The notes: a model not told the origin generated them from the letters alone. A stretch of 64,000 nucleotides of DNA from Shewanella intestini (GCF_018221465.1 NZ_JAAIKR010000014.1:62001-126000), one strand, 5' to 3'; counted from the stretch's first letter, positions 29,112-39,174 are shown. Numbers and translations are program-made.

Positions 29112-31412
29112 TTACTGCGCATGCATTTTATCAATGCCGTAAGTTCTACCAGTAGCATGACAAGTTGAACATGACTCTACAGGTAAATTTGCTGTTGAAT
29201 CAGGTGCGTCTTGAAGTGTTGCTCCTTCACTTTTAAAGTGAGCTAATGCTGATGTACTGGTGTGGCATGAGCGACAAGATTCAGCAACAGGTGAAATAAA
29301 GCCTGTTTTCACTCGAATGGCACGTTTTCCAGAAACGAGGCCACCATCAGCGGCAAAGAACTTAGTGCCGGCTTTATGGCAAGCTTGGCAATTTGCAATG
29401 TTTTCAGGATAACCTTCAAGCACGCGTTTTCCATCTTTCATTGTACGGCTCACACCTGCTAATCCCCAGTTACCTGAGTGGAAGCGGTGAACATTTGTCA
29501 CAAGATCCCGGTTCTCAAATGTGACACCGTCAAGTTTAGTTGCAACGGCTTTTCCGTCAGCATCAACAACAACGTTACCGTTAGCATCAAGGGTTTTGTA
29601 TTCTACCGTTGCGTCAAAACTGCCATTGGCATTGCTATTATGACAAATGGCACATTGGGTTAAGGTACTGACGCCGTGATGGCCTTCTTTAGCATGTTTT
29701 AAACTGCCATGACATGAATTACATTTTGCTGCTGAGACGGTAGTTTTAGCTTCATCTGCAATGCGAAGTGTATTAACAACACCTTTGCTATCACTTAAAT
29801 TGAAGTATTTAACCGGCGTGTTAGCGGCAAATTTCACATAGTGCGGCGTTGCTGCACAGTTAACCGCTTTGCCTTCACTTCCGCACATTAGCATGCTAGA
29901 CATAACATAAACCGAACCGGTTAATGCTTGGTCGTTAAACTCTTTTGATAACGTAATCACGCCCGCTTTTTGTGATTTAATGTCTTTATCAAACGATAAT
30001 TCAATAAACTCACCTGTTAACGTGTATGCACCTTCCGCTCCTTCTAATGCGGCGCCATTTGCACCAACATGACCAATAAATAACGCATGATCTGTTTTTG
30101 GAACACCGTAGTCAGATAAGTTGGTTGAGTCATCAATGGCTTTACCATTAAAGGTTGTCGCAACGGTAACGGTTAAGGTTTTCTTACCCGCAGTCGCCGC
30201 CGCTGTTACCTTGGCAGTTTTAACATCAAATTTAACCGCATCTGTTAATTTAGCCAGTTGACCGACTTTATGAACAACTGCGACCGGTTTCATGCGATTT
30301 TCACCATGACAAGCTGCACACTGGCTATCACTTGTGGCGCCCATATGCTGACCATTACTAAAGTCAGTGCTCACATGACAAGACTGACAAGACGCTTGAG
30401 TTGGTAACTGTTTCCAGTTATCCCCATTGTCATGACAAGCGGTACAGTTATTAGCTTCGTTAGGGAATCCAACATTTTTAAAGCCATTTTTAGCTGCGTG
30501 AATCGTATGGATTAGTGCATTAAAGTTAGGGTTATAGCTTTCACCGGCTTTTTGATGATGATGCTCATTCGGGTCATTGACACCACGAGCAATTTGGGTG
30601 TTATGACAGGCAATACAGTTTTCAACTTTTTGATAGCCATGCCCAACGCCGCCAAAGCGGACATCATCTTTAGCAAACCCTTTTAAGCTGCCATGACAGT
30701 TTGCACAAGCTTGGTCTGAGACACTTGCACGCATCGACGCAGTTGGTTTATCAGGTGTTGCAGGCGAAAAATCAACAGGTGTTGAAATCACTTTTATAGG
30801 TAAATCTTGGCCATCAGCGGTTTTAACGCCATAAGAGATAACCGCAAGGCGGTATAAGTCAGTGTCTGCACCTTTGGTAAACATTGCTGGTGCGATGCCA
30901 TCATGTGTCCATTTACCGGTGTAAGTACCAGGATTAGTTGTTGATTCCGTTAACACACAAGCGTCTTTTTCCTTACCTCGGCTTGTCACTTTACCTGTGT
31001 CAGAACAAGACATGTTATGCCCAGCCCCATTTTCCTCAGCAGAACTATTCCAAACAAATTTACCATCTTGTTCGAATTGTCGGCTTGCAAGTAAGTCGAT
31101 TTTTTTCAACCCTGTATAAGCTACGGTTTCACCTTGCGGGTTTTTAGTGGTAACACTAAAGGTTAAAGAAAAATCACCATTGCCTACAATGTGAGTTGCC
31201 GCGGTATCAACATGCAGTTGGTAGTCGCCAATACCATTAACTGTGCTGGCAGCAGCAATCTGTTGTGGTGTGACACCACTTTGAGAACCGGTTGTTACTG
31301 CAACTGATTGAGCCGAAAGGCCATCCTTTCCATCTTTGCCATCACCACAACCTACAAGTCCAATGGCTGAAATAACAGCCACTGCCATGATTGTTTTATT
31401 AAGCGTTTTCAT
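29112..31412 (-). CDS. OmcA/MtrC family outer-membrane decaheme c-type cytochrome
   Basis: Predicted cell-surface lipoprotein that passes electrons to extracellular acceptors such as metal oxides. The 766-residue protein has lipobox LVGC near residue 22, then GDGKDGKDG as in OmcA and MtrC. Ten CxxCH haem sites fall into two groups of five (CANCH, CIACH, CTACH, CQSCH, CAACH; then CNSCH, CAICH, CQACH, CRSCH, CSTCH). A beta domain between them carries CGSEGKAVNC, the C-x8-C disulfide seen in MtrC. A strong ribosome binding site (GGGGAA) is present. No mtrA- or mtrB-like partner is adjacent, so the conduit it uses is unclear. The exact subfamily (OmcA, MtrC, MtrF or other) is not resolved. Confidence 0.93.
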   Translation of the reverse strand: MKTLNKTIMAVAVISAIGLVGCGDGKDGKDGLSAQSVAVTTGSQSGVTPQQIAAASTVNGIGDYQLHVDTAATHIVGNGDFSLTFSVTTKNPQGETVAYTGLKKIDLLASRQFEQDGKFVWNSSAEENGAGHNMSCSDTGKVTSRGKEKDACVLTESTTNPGTYTGKWTHDGIAPAMFTKGADTDLYRLAVISYGVKTADGQDLPIKVISTPVDFSPATPDKPTASMRASVSDQACANCHGSLKGFAKDDVRFGGVGHGYQKVENCIACHNTQIARGVNDPNEHHHQKAGESYNPNFNALIHTIHAAKNGFKNVGFPNEANNCTACHDNGDNWKQLPTQASCQSCHVSTDFSNGQHMGATSDSQCAACHGENRMKPVAVVHKVGQLAKLTDAVKFDVKTAKVTAAATAGKKTLTVTVATTFNGKAIDDSTNLSDYGVPKTDHALFIGHVGANGAALEGAEGAYTLTGEFIELSFDKDIKSQKAGVITLSKEFNDQALTGSVYVMSSMLMCGSEGKAVNCAATPHYVKFAANTPVKYFNLSDSKGVVNTLRIADEAKTTVSAAKCNSCHGSLKHAKEGHHGVSTLTQCAICHNSNANGSFDATVEYKTLDANGNVVVDADGKAVATKLDGVTFENRDLVTNVHRFHSGNWGLAGVSRTMKDGKRVLEGYPENIANCQACHKAGTKFFAADGGLVSGKRAIRVKTGFISPVAESCRSCHTSTSALAHFKSEGATLQDAPDSTANLPVESCSTCHATGRTYGIDKMHAQ

Positions 31413-31899
31413 CTTATTTCCCCATTTACATTAACAAATAACGTACAAAAATCGTTAACGTAATCATCCATAAAAAAATATACACAATACTCATCAGATG
31501 TATTGTCTGTTGACTTTCTCAACAAAGAATAACTTAACCCTAATTTTTTTAGGGTTATGTGATAACGATATAATCGAGGGAAGTGAGTGGCGGATTTTTA
31601 GCTAAAAATGTCTGTTTTAAGTGATTTTTATCAAAATCTGTGAGCTTAAACATAGTGCGATGAGTAATGAAAATGTGTAGCTGTCTAACTACTTGTAAGT
31701 AGGTGGTGATTAACATGTTAACAATGGTTGCTAAGGGTGATATTTTTTATTGAAAGTACATTATATGAAAGCGTATTGGATATGCACAGAGTAGTGATTT
31801 TTGAGCCGTTAACTTTATTGACCAAGGTTAACGACGGACTTTTACAATCTGAGGTGAATTATCAGTTTGCGTAAGTAGTGCATTATTCGCGATTCGCGT
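31413..31899. other. leader of the cytochrome gene
   Basis: Non-coding DNA upstream of the decaheme cytochrome and downstream of pabB. A 17-bp inverted repeat is its clearest element. I found no perfect CRP (TGTGA-N6-TCACA) or FNR (TTGAT-N4-ATCAA) site. Confidence 0.5.
31508..31524. promoter_or_regulatory. inverted repeat TGTTGA-CTTTC-TCAACA
   Basis: Perfect 6-bp arms around a 5-bp centre, about 95 bp upstream of the cytochrome start. The spacing is one base short of an FNR site, so the binding protein is unknown. Confidence 0.45.
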
Positions 31900-33369
31900 T
31901 TAGCTGGCCGTTAAAACAGGTAAGATTTTGCAGACTTTATCAAAACTTTCTTGGTATTCAGCTTGGGCTTGCGAATCAGCCACAATGCCACCACCAGCCC
32001 AGCAATAAATACGCTTATTGTCGGTGACCAAGGTACGAATCGTAATACTGGTATCCATATGGCCATTTTGGCTAATGTAACCAATACTGCCGCAATATAT
32101 TGAGCGGCGTGATGGTTCAAGCTCTTCAATGATTTCCATCGCCCTAATTTTTGGTGCGCCAGTTATCGAGCCGCCGGGGAAGGTGGCTTTTAAAACATCA
32201 ATACTGTTTTTGTCATCTGCAAGCGTTGCGGTCACCGTGCTGACTAAGTGATGCACCGCGGGAAAGCTTTCTATCTCAAAAAGCTTTGGCACTTTCACAC
32301 TGCCCGGGGCGGCAATTCGGCTTAAATCGTTGCGCAGTAAATCCACAATCATTAGGTTTTCAGCGCGATCTTTTTCAGACTCTTTTAACCGCTGCGCCAG
32401 TAACGCATCATGTGCCTGAGTCGTGCCACGGGGCAATGTACCTTTAATTGGCTTAGTTTGTACTTGCTGTTGATTAACTTGAATAAAGCGCTCTGGAGAA
32501 ATAGATAAAATGCAATGTTTTTCAAGGCGAACAAATGCTGAAAAGGGCGCTTTATTGACTTGTGATAATTGGCAATATGCTTGCCATTCATCCCCCTGAT
32601 ATTGCGCATCAAAGCGTTGAGTTAAGTTTATTTGGTAGCAATCTCCGCTTAATAAATAAGCTTGAATTTGAGCAAACTTATCAACATATTGCGCTTGGCT
32701 AAGTTGGTTGTGCCATGGGCTAGTTAAGTTAAAGCGTGATTGCTCAGGCGGTGGGGTTACATGTCTTGGCGCATGAGTACTTGCTGGAGTAAAAACTTGT
32801 GCTTCAATAGCGTCAAGGTGTTGCAACAAGGCATCTTCGCCTAAATAGTGACTAGCTGTCCATGTTTGCTGCTGATAATCAAACATTAATACGAAATCAT
32901 AAAAGCCAATATTAAGTTCATTTAAACCAATGTCGTTGTTTGCTTTGGTTGGCAGCACTTCAAGTTGGCGACCTAAGTCGTAATTAAATGCCCCTAATGC
33001 ACCGCCAGTAAAGGGCAGGTTAGTTTCATGGACATGCGGATACAGTGCTTGCTGTGCACAAGACAAAGCATCAAAGGCGTTACCTTGTTGCTTAATTTGT
33101 TGTTGTAATTGGGTGAGCGACGGCCTGTTTTTGGGCGTATTTAATGGACTGTTTGCCGTAATCGTTAATTGATAGTTTTCAGCACAAGCCGTTAATGTCG
33201 CAATTGGGTTTATGGCAATAATGTCAACGCGGGCATCGATGTGTTGAGTGTTAGCTGAGTCTAATAACATTGCCCAAGGCGTGTGCGCAAAATGGCTAAA
33301 CAAGGTATGAGTGTCTACTTTCCAGTCAAGTTGAACACTGGCCAGAGAACTATGTAAGCGCAAAGACAT
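31900..33369 (-). CDS. pabB: aminodeoxychorismate synthase component I
   Basis: Converts chorismate and ammonia to 4-amino-4-deoxychorismate for folate synthesis, with a PabA glutaminase partner. At 489 residues it is a stand-alone subunit. The chorismate-binding domain (about 230-489) contains PIKGTLPRG, where the Lys distinguishes PabB from anthranilate synthase. SPERFIQ, DLLRNDLSR, FPGGSITGAPK and the final AGGGIVADS are also family motifs. It stands alone, divergent from the fumarase gene. Confidence 0.95.
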   Translation of the reverse strand: MSLRLHSSLASVQLDWKVDTHTLFSHFAHTPWAMLLDSANTQHIDARVDIIAINPIATLTACAENYQLTITANSPLNTPKNRPSLTQLQQQIKQQGNAFDALSCAQQALYPHVHETNLPFTGGALGAFNYDLGRQLEVLPTKANNDIGLNELNIGFYDFVLMFDYQQQTWTASHYLGEDALLQHLDAIEAQVFTPASTHAPRHVTPPPEQSRFNLTSPWHNQLSQAQYVDKFAQIQAYLLSGDCYQINLTQRFDAQYQGDEWQAYCQLSQVNKAPFSAFVRLEKHCILSISPERFIQVNQQQVQTKPIKGTLPRGTTQAHDALLAQRLKESEKDRAENLMIVDLLRNDLSRIAAPGSVKVPKLFEIESFPAVHHLVSTVTATLADDKNSIDVLKATFPGGSITGAPKIRAMEIIEELEPSRRSIYCGSIGYISQNGHMDTSITIRTLVTDNKRIYCWAGGGIVADSQAQAEYQESFDKVCKILPVLTAS

Positions 33370-33752
33370 CGATGACCCTTATCTAAAATGTGATGTAGCC
33401 CAAAAAGGATGGAAAGAGTATCATATTGCTCACAAAAGGATTAGGGCTTGTTGTTCTTGCATGATGGTTTTATCGGCAAAGTCGCTGACAAAAACGATTT
33501 AAGCTTGATAGTCAACGTAAAAACACCAACACACCGGCCATATTTTGAGCGATGGTGGCTGTAATTAAGGTGACTTTAGGTTCAATCAGCGCAATAAGTG
33601 TTGTCTCGATTGTCATTAATTTTGCTGCAATGACAGTGACATAAACGTGGTTATATGTGGATTAACCATTATGTGAAAATCACAAGCCCCAACTAGTTTG
33701 ATCTAAAAACGATAAATAAACTACGCCATTATGGCTGCTGGAGCGCACCAAT
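33370..33752. promoter_or_regulatory. divergent control region of pabB and fumarase
   Basis: 383 bp between divergent genes. The clearest element is TGTGAAAATCACA at 33672-33684, an inverted repeat with CRP-like half-sites but only three bases between them instead of six. It lies about 70 bp before the fumarase ATG. No other structure was convincing. Confidence 0.4.
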
Positions 33753-35309
33753 ATGTCTACTCATAGTGACACCCTTTCACATCCTGTTATTGTCAAGCAA
33801 GCCGACTTTATTGAAAGCATTGCTGACGCACTGCAGTATATTTCTTACTACCACCCTAAAGACTTTATTGATGCCATGCACCAGGCTTATCTTCGTGAAC
33901 AAAGCCCGGCGGCAAAAGACGCCATCGCGCAAATTTTGATTAATTCTCGTATGTCAGCACAGGGCAAACGTCCATTGTGTCAAGACACAGGTATTGTGAC
34001 CTCGTTTGTCAAAATTGGGATGAACGTGCAGTGGGACAAAACCGACATGACCGTTCAGCAAATGGTCGATGAAGGCGTGCGCCGAGCTTATACCAATCCA
34101 GATAATCCTCTGCGGGCATCAATTGTTGCCGACCCAGCAGGTGGACGTAAAAATACCAAAGATAACACCCCGTCAGTCGTGCACATTGACATGGTAGCCG
34201 GTCATCATATTGAAGTGATGGTTGCAGCCAAAGGCGGTGGCTCTGAAAATAAATCAAAAATGGCGATGCTTAACCCCTCTGATGATATTGCCGCATGGGT
34301 TGAAAAAACCTTACCGACAATGGGCGCAGGTTGGTGTCCACCGGGCATGTTAGGCATAGGCATTGGCGGCACAGCTGAAAAAGCGGCGGTGATGGCTAAA
34401 GAGTCGTTGATGGACCCCGTTGATATCCATGACCTGCTTGCAAAAGGTGCAGAGACGGCAGAAGAAAAGCTTCGGGTTGATATTTTTAATCGCGCCAATG
34501 ATTTAGGCATTGGCGCACAAGGGTTAGGCGGTTTAACAACCGTGTTAGACATTAAAATTAAATCAGCGCCGACACATGCTGCTTCAAAACCTGTGGTGAT
34601 GATCCCTAATTGTGCTGCGACGCGTCATGTGCATTTCCACCTTGATGGCACTGGTCCTGCTGATTTAACCCCACCATCGCTTGAAGATTGGCCTGAAATT
34701 ACCCGCGAAGCAGGCGAAAACACCCACCGCGTTAACTTAGACACCGTAACCCAAGCTGAAATTGAAACATGGAAAAGCGGTGATACGTTATTGCTTAACG
34801 GCAAAATGCTCACTGGGCGTGACGCTGCGCATAAACGCATTCAAACCTTAATGGAGTCTGGCGAAGGTTTACCTGCAGGGGTCGATTTCAGTGGTAAATT
34901 CATTTACTACGTTGGCCCAGTTGATCCTGTTGGTAATGAAGTCGTCGGCCCAGCAGGTCCTACAACGGCAACCCGTATGGATAAATTCACTGACCTGATG
35001 CTTGAGCAAACTGGCTTAATGGGAATGATAGGAAAGTCAGAACGTGGTCCACAAACGGTTGAGTCGATTAAAAAGCACAAAGCCGTATATTTAATGGCTG
35101 TTGGCGGCGCAGCGTATTTAGTGTCAAAAGCCATTAAGAAATCACGCGTAGTAGCGTTTGAAGACTTAGGCATGGAAGCCATATACGAGTTTGATGTGCA
35201 AGATATGCCAGTAACGGTTGCTGTGGATAGTCAAGGGGTTAACGCTCACGAAACCGGTCCTGCTATTTGGAAGGTTAATATCGCTGAGGCTAAAAAAACG
35301 TCAGCGTGA
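33753..35309 (+). CDS. class I fumarate hydratase (iron-sulfur)
   Basis: Interconverts fumarate and malate using an oxygen-sensitive [4Fe-4S] cluster. Of 518 residues, the N-terminal alpha domain (about 10-290) holds Cys76 in PLCQDTGIV and the GWCPPGMLGIGIGG segment. PNCAATRHVHFH near residue 287 supplies the third cluster Cys. The C-terminal beta domain ends with the conserved GVNAHETGPAIWK. It is a single-gene fusion of alpha and beta parts, as in FumA and FumB of E. coli. In an anaerobic respirer it would serve both the TCA cycle and the supply of fumarate. Confidence 0.95.
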   Translation: MSTHSDTLSHPVIVKQADFIESIADALQYISYYHPKDFIDAMHQAYLREQSPAAKDAIAQILINSRMSAQGKRPLCQDTGIVTSFVKIGMNVQWDKTDMTVQQMVDEGVRRAYTNPDNPLRASIVADPAGGRKNTKDNTPSVVHIDMVAGHHIEVMVAAKGGGSENKSKMAMLNPSDDIAAWVEKTLPTMGAGWCPPGMLGIGIGGTAEKAAVMAKESLMDPVDIHDLLAKGAETAEEKLRVDIFNRANDLGIGAQGLGGLTTVLDIKIKSAPTHAASKPVVMIPNCAATRHVHFHLDGTGPADLTPPSLEDWPEITREAGENTHRVNLDTVTQAEIETWKSGDTLLLNGKMLTGRDAAHKRIQTLMESGEGLPAGVDFSGKFIYYVGPVDPVGNEVVGPAGPTTATRMDKFTDLMLEQTGLMGMIGKSERGPQTVESIKKHKAVYLMAVGGAAYLVSKAIKKSRVVAFEDLGMEAIYEFDVQDMPVTVAVDSQGVNAHETGPAIWKVNIAEAKKTSA

Positions 35310-35586
35310 TATCTGTGTGAGCCCATATCAATGTGACAATCATTAAGTCACATTTTAACGCTTAAGCAACGTCTTTAACGAAAAGCAGTTGCTTGGGCGT
35401 TTTGCTTTCGATAATCTTAAACACCTTTTTGCAAAAACGTTAATGACTTTGGGTTTATTTGAAACGGCTTATTTGAACAGTTCACTGCAGCCAGTAGTAC
35501 GCAAAGTGATTAACATTGCAATGAATAACAATTAATGACTATTCAGTTTTTTGCATAAATTATAATAACAACAGAGAAAATCAATA

Positions 35587-37638
35587 ATGAAAACAAGTGC
35601 TCTTATCTTGGCACTCGCTGCTGCGGGGGTGGCCAATACCAGTGTTGCCGCGCAGTCAGAAGCCTTTAATGTGCAACATCTCGTTAATTTAAATAAACAA
35701 CATTCAGCTGTGGTTTCTCACCAAGGCGACACGTTAGTTTACGCCTTAAAAGTCATCGATGAGGATGGTCAATCTACTTCAGACTTATACCAACTTAACC
35801 TTAATGATACAAATGCCCAGCCTAAGCGTCTCACATCTGTCAAAGGCACTGAGCATGACGTGGCATTTTCTCATGACGATAAAGCCATTTATTTTCTTGC
35901 TAACCGACACGGCAGTAGCCAACTTTATCATTTATCACTAAATGGTGGCGAAGCAACCCAGGTTTCAGATTTACCATTGGCCGTTGATGGTTTCAAACTG
36001 TCATCTGACACCAAGCAAGTTGTGATGACAATGCGGGTATCACCTGATTGTAAAACACTGACTTGTAGCGCCGATTTAATTAAGCAACAAGCCCAACTTA
36101 ACACCTCGGGCCGTCACTATAAGCAATTAATGGTGCGTCATTGGGATACATGGGAAGACCATGCCCGTAACCATTTATTTGTTGCAAGCCTTGACGGTAA
36201 CGTCATTAAAGATGCTGTAGATATCACCGCAGGGTTAGACACTGAAACCCCGCCAAAACCTTTCTCTGGCATGGAAGAGGTGACATTTACCCCAGATGGC
36301 AAACATGTTGTGTATACCGCCAAAGCCCCAAGTAAAGATCAAGCTTGGACCACCAACTATGACTTATGGCAAGTGTCTGTTGCTGGTGGTGAGGCCGTTA
36401 ACTTAACTGAGTCAAACAAAGCATGGGATGCGCACCCAGCATTTTCTGCCGATGGCCGCTATTTAGCTTATCTTGCAATGACTAAACCCGGTTTTGAAGC
36501 CGACCGTTTCCGCATTATGTTACGCGATAATGTTACCGGAAATGAAAAAGAAGTCGCGCCATTATGGGACCGCAGCCCGCATTCACTCACTTTTAGCCCA
36601 GATGGTCGTAAATTGTATGTCAGTGCCCAAGATGTAGGACAGGTGAGTATTTTTGAAGTAAATACCCAATTTGGTGATGTGCGACCAATATACAACGAAG
36701 GCAGCAACAGCTTGATTGCCGTGACCAATGACAAATTAATTTTTAGCCACAAGTCTTTAGTTGAGCCCGGTGATATATACAGCGTTAACTTAGAAGGCGA
36801 GCATTTAACACGTATAACCAATGTTAACCAAGCAAAATTAGCCAAAATTAAATTTGGTGAATTTGAGCAATTTAGCTTTAAAGGCTGGAATGACGAAAAA
36901 GTCCACGGCTACTGGATTAAACCTGCTAACTATAAAGAAGGTGAGAAATATCCTATCGCCTTTTTAGTCCATGGCGGCCCACAAGGGTCATTTGGTAATT
37001 CATTCTCTGGGCGTTGGAATGCACAGCTTTGGGCGGGGGCCGGTTACGGTGTTGTCATGGTCGACTTCCATGGTTCAACTGGTTATGGCCAAGCCTTTAC
37101 TGACTCGATCACTCAAGATTGGGGCGGTAAGCCACTAGTTGATTTGCAAAAAGGCATGGACGCAGTCACCAAGCAACAACCTTGGTTAGATGCAGGTAAT
37201 GCTTGTGCATTAGGCGGCTCTTACGGCGGTTATATGATGAACTGGATCCAAGGTAAATGGAATGATGGCTTTAAATGTCTGGTGAATCATGCGGGTCTAT
37301 TTGACATGCGCTCAATGTATTATGTCACTGAAGAATTGTGGTTTATTGAACATGAATTTGGCGGCACATACAGTGAGAACAAAGACCTGTACGAGAAGTT
37401 TAATCCAGTAAATTATGTTGAAAACTGGCAAACACCGATGATGGTTATCCACGGTCAACAAGACTTTCGTGTTCCATATGGTCAAGGCTTAGGTGCCTTC
37501 ACCTACATGCAACGTAAAGGTATTCCGTCGGAACTGGTGGTTTTCCCTGATGAAAACCATTGGATACTTAACCAAGACAACCTGCAACTGTGGTATAAAC
37601 ATGTATTAGGTTGGATGGATCGCTGGACGGCAAAATAG
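35587..37638 (+). CDS. S9 family peptidase (DPP-IV/acylaminoacyl-peptidase type), secreted
   Basis: Exopeptidase-like serine hydrolase of 683 residues with an N-terminal signal peptide (about 1-21, ending VAA). A WD40-like beta-propeller with several TFTPDGK or SFSPDGR-type repeats spans about 30-410. The catalytic domain has nucleophile Ser545 in GGSYGGYM, followed by VIHGQQDFRVP (Asp) and DENHWI (His). It is distinct from the S9A lipoprotein at the start of the window. A terminator follows closely, so it is probably a single-gene transcript. Confidence 0.93.
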   Translation: MKTSALILALAAAGVANTSVAAQSEAFNVQHLVNLNKQHSAVVSHQGDTLVYALKVIDEDGQSTSDLYQLNLNDTNAQPKRLTSVKGTEHDVAFSHDDKAIYFLANRHGSSQLYHLSLNGGEATQVSDLPLAVDGFKLSSDTKQVVMTMRVSPDCKTLTCSADLIKQQAQLNTSGRHYKQLMVRHWDTWEDHARNHLFVASLDGNVIKDAVDITAGLDTETPPKPFSGMEEVTFTPDGKHVVYTAKAPSKDQAWTTNYDLWQVSVAGGEAVNLTESNKAWDAHPAFSADGRYLAYLAMTKPGFEADRFRIMLRDNVTGNEKEVAPLWDRSPHSLTFSPDGRKLYVSAQDVGQVSIFEVNTQFGDVRPIYNEGSNSLIAVTNDKLIFSHKSLVEPGDIYSVNLEGEHLTRITNVNQAKLAKIKFGEFEQFSFKGWNDEKVHGYWIKPANYKEGEKYPIAFLVHGGPQGSFGNSFSGRWNAQLWAGAGYGVVMVDFHGSTGYGQAFTDSITQDWGGKPLVDLQKGMDAVTKQQPWLDAGNACALGGSYGGYMMNWIQGKWNDGFKCLVNHAGLFDMRSMYYVTEELWFIEHEFGGTYSENKDLYEKFNPVNYVENWQTPMMVIHGQQDFRVPYGQGLGAFTYMQRKGIPSELVVFPDENHWILNQDNLQLWYKHVLGWMDRWTAK

Positions 37639-37672
37639 CCTGGCAATATCAATAGTCTGTTAGTGGCTAATA

Positions 37673-37703
37673 AAAAAGGATGCGAGTGTCGCATCCTTTT
37701 TTT
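37673..37703 (+). terminator. terminator of the S9 peptidase gene
   Basis: Stem AAAGGATGCGA/TCGCATCCTTT followed by a T-run, 35 bp after the stop codon. Confidence 0.92.
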
Positions 37704-37709
37704 ATGCTC

Positions 37710-37744
37710 AAACCAAACCAAACCAAATCTAACCAAATTAAACC
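37710..37744. repeat. degenerate tandem repeat, unit AAACC
   Basis: Three perfect 5-bp copies are followed by four decayed ones (AAATC, TAACC, AAATT, AAACC). It is non-coding and follows the terminator. Confidence 0.8.
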
Positions 37745-37972
37745 AATCTACACTTAGCCAAGGTAACTAATCAAACTAGGCTATCTGAATTAAATAAGCT
37801 TAAGCAGTTGGCATTAAGCTAAGTGGTGTTAAATAACCAATGACAAAATAAGGCAATTTAAACGCAAAAAAGGGGGCTGCGCTATTTGATAAATAAAGCA
37901 AAATTGTAATAGTGCGTTGATACAAGAGCGAGGAAAGTTAACTAAATACGCAGACACTGTGAATGGTTAATT

Positions 37973-38014
37973 AAAAAACTATTGTTGAACTCCCTGTCTA
38001 AGCAATAGTTTTTT
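37973..38014 (-). terminator. terminator of the small basic protein gene
   Basis: Arms AAAAAACTATTG and CAATAGTTTTTT around an 18-nt loop. On the minus strand it follows the 48-codon gene, and the stem ends in a T-run. Confidence 0.75.
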
Positions 38015-38040
38015 AAATCCGAAAGCATTATCGAAACAAT

Positions 38041-38187
38041 TTATCCCGTTTTTTGAGTGTGCCCTAAAGGCTTAGTTTTGCTGGGGACATCGGTTGGAGT
38101 ATGACCACAAAAAAAGGTCATTCTTCGACGAGATAAAGTAATTTTACGGTGAGTGTGTTTAGCACTCGAATGGTTACGCTTGTTCAT
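38041..38187 (-). CDS. 48-residue basic protein of unknown function
   Basis: Starts MNKRNHSSAKHTHRKITLSR and is rich in Lys, Arg, His and Thr (strongly basic), with one Cys near the middle. An upstream in-frame start exists at 38262, but the ATG at 38187 has a good ribosome binding site (ACAAGG, six bases upstream), so I call the shorter form. A terminator hairpin lies about 30 bp after the stop. Having both signals argues for a real gene. I do not recognise the family. Nucleic-acid binding would fit the charge but is a guess. Confidence 0.6.
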   Translation of the reverse strand: MNKRNHSSAKHTHRKITLSRRRMTFFCGHTPTDVPSKTKPLGHTQKTG

Positions 38188-38541
38188 GATAAACCTTGTG
38201 GAACGATGTAAAACACTCATATGCACTGAATGCAGGAATGAGCATCCTTGTAACGGGGACACAGAGTATAGCGCAAAACAAGGATGAATTTCTCGTATAC
38301 CATTGTTTTATTTTCTTATAACTGAATTTTAAATACTTCAGCCCTTTTAAGTGTTGTATCAAATCGTGACCTTCTTCAAAAATATTATATAAGTTAGAAA
38401 AACTAATGAAAATTGTGCCTTGTGTGACAAAAACTCATTTTGAATAAATCATTATCTAAGCTAGAGTTGCGCAAAATTGGCTAGACTAATTACAATGCTG
38501 CTTAACAGCACTGAAAATCACTTTGTTTTGAGGAAACGAAA

Positions 38542-39174
38542 TTGGACTATATGTTGTTTTTCAAGTTCTTTTTAGGGCTTGTGGCAATTATTAACCCTGT
38601 GGGGTTATTACCTGTGTTTGTCAGTTTAACCAGTCATCAAACTGACGTTGAACGTGAACGGACAAATCGGGTAGCCAACTTTGCGGTGGTAGTTATATTG
38701 TTGGTAACGATTATCGTTGGGCAATATATTTTAAATATGTTCAGTATTACCCTGTCGTCATTTCGAATAGCAGGCGGTAGTTTGATTTGCTTAATCGCAA
38801 TGTCGATGTTGCAAGGTAAAATGAGTGAAGTTAAACGCAACAAAGAAGAAGACCGTGAATCATCGGGTATGGAGTCGGTTGCCGTTGTGCCATTGGCATT
38901 GCCTTTAATGGCAGGCCCAGGTGCAATTAGTTCCGTGATTGTATTTGCCTCAGAACATGATTCAGTGATTAGTCTCGTCGGTATGTTCATTACTGTTATT
39001 GCCTTTGGGGTGCTCAGTTGGTTGCTATTTAGAATGGCGCCAGTGATTTTCAAGCTATTAGGTAACACAGGTATTAACGTCATTACTCGTATTATGGGGC
39101 TGCTTATGCTCTCTATTGGTATTGAAGTGATAGCGGCTGGGCTTAAAGGTTTGTTTCCAACGCTTGTAGGCTAA
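38542..39174 (+). CDS. MarC family integral membrane protein
   Basis: Inner-membrane protein of 210 residues with six hydrophobic segments and the family pattern FFLGLVAIINPVGLLPVFVSL near the N-terminus and LALPLMAGPGAIS in the middle. Its E. coli relatives are MarC, YchE and YhgN; the transport role is unproven in the family. The start is TTG at 38542, with GAGG eight bases upstream; an ATG at 38551 would cost only three residues. It stands alone. Confidence 0.9.
   Translation: MDYMLFFKFFLGLVAIINPVGLLPVFVSLTSHQTDVERERTNRVANFAVVVILLVTIIVGQYILNMFSITLSSFRIAGGSLICLIAMSMLQGKMSEVKRNKEEDRESSGMESVAVVPLALPLMAGPGAISSVIVFASEHDSVISLVGMFITVIAFGVLSWLLFRMAPVIFKLLGNTGINVITRIMGLLMLSIGIEVIAAGLKGLFPTLVG

Noticed and set aside
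33672-33684. CRP site before the fumarase gene
   Set aside because: The half-sites TGTGA and TCACA are perfect but only three bases apart instead of six, so I list it only as an inverted repeat.
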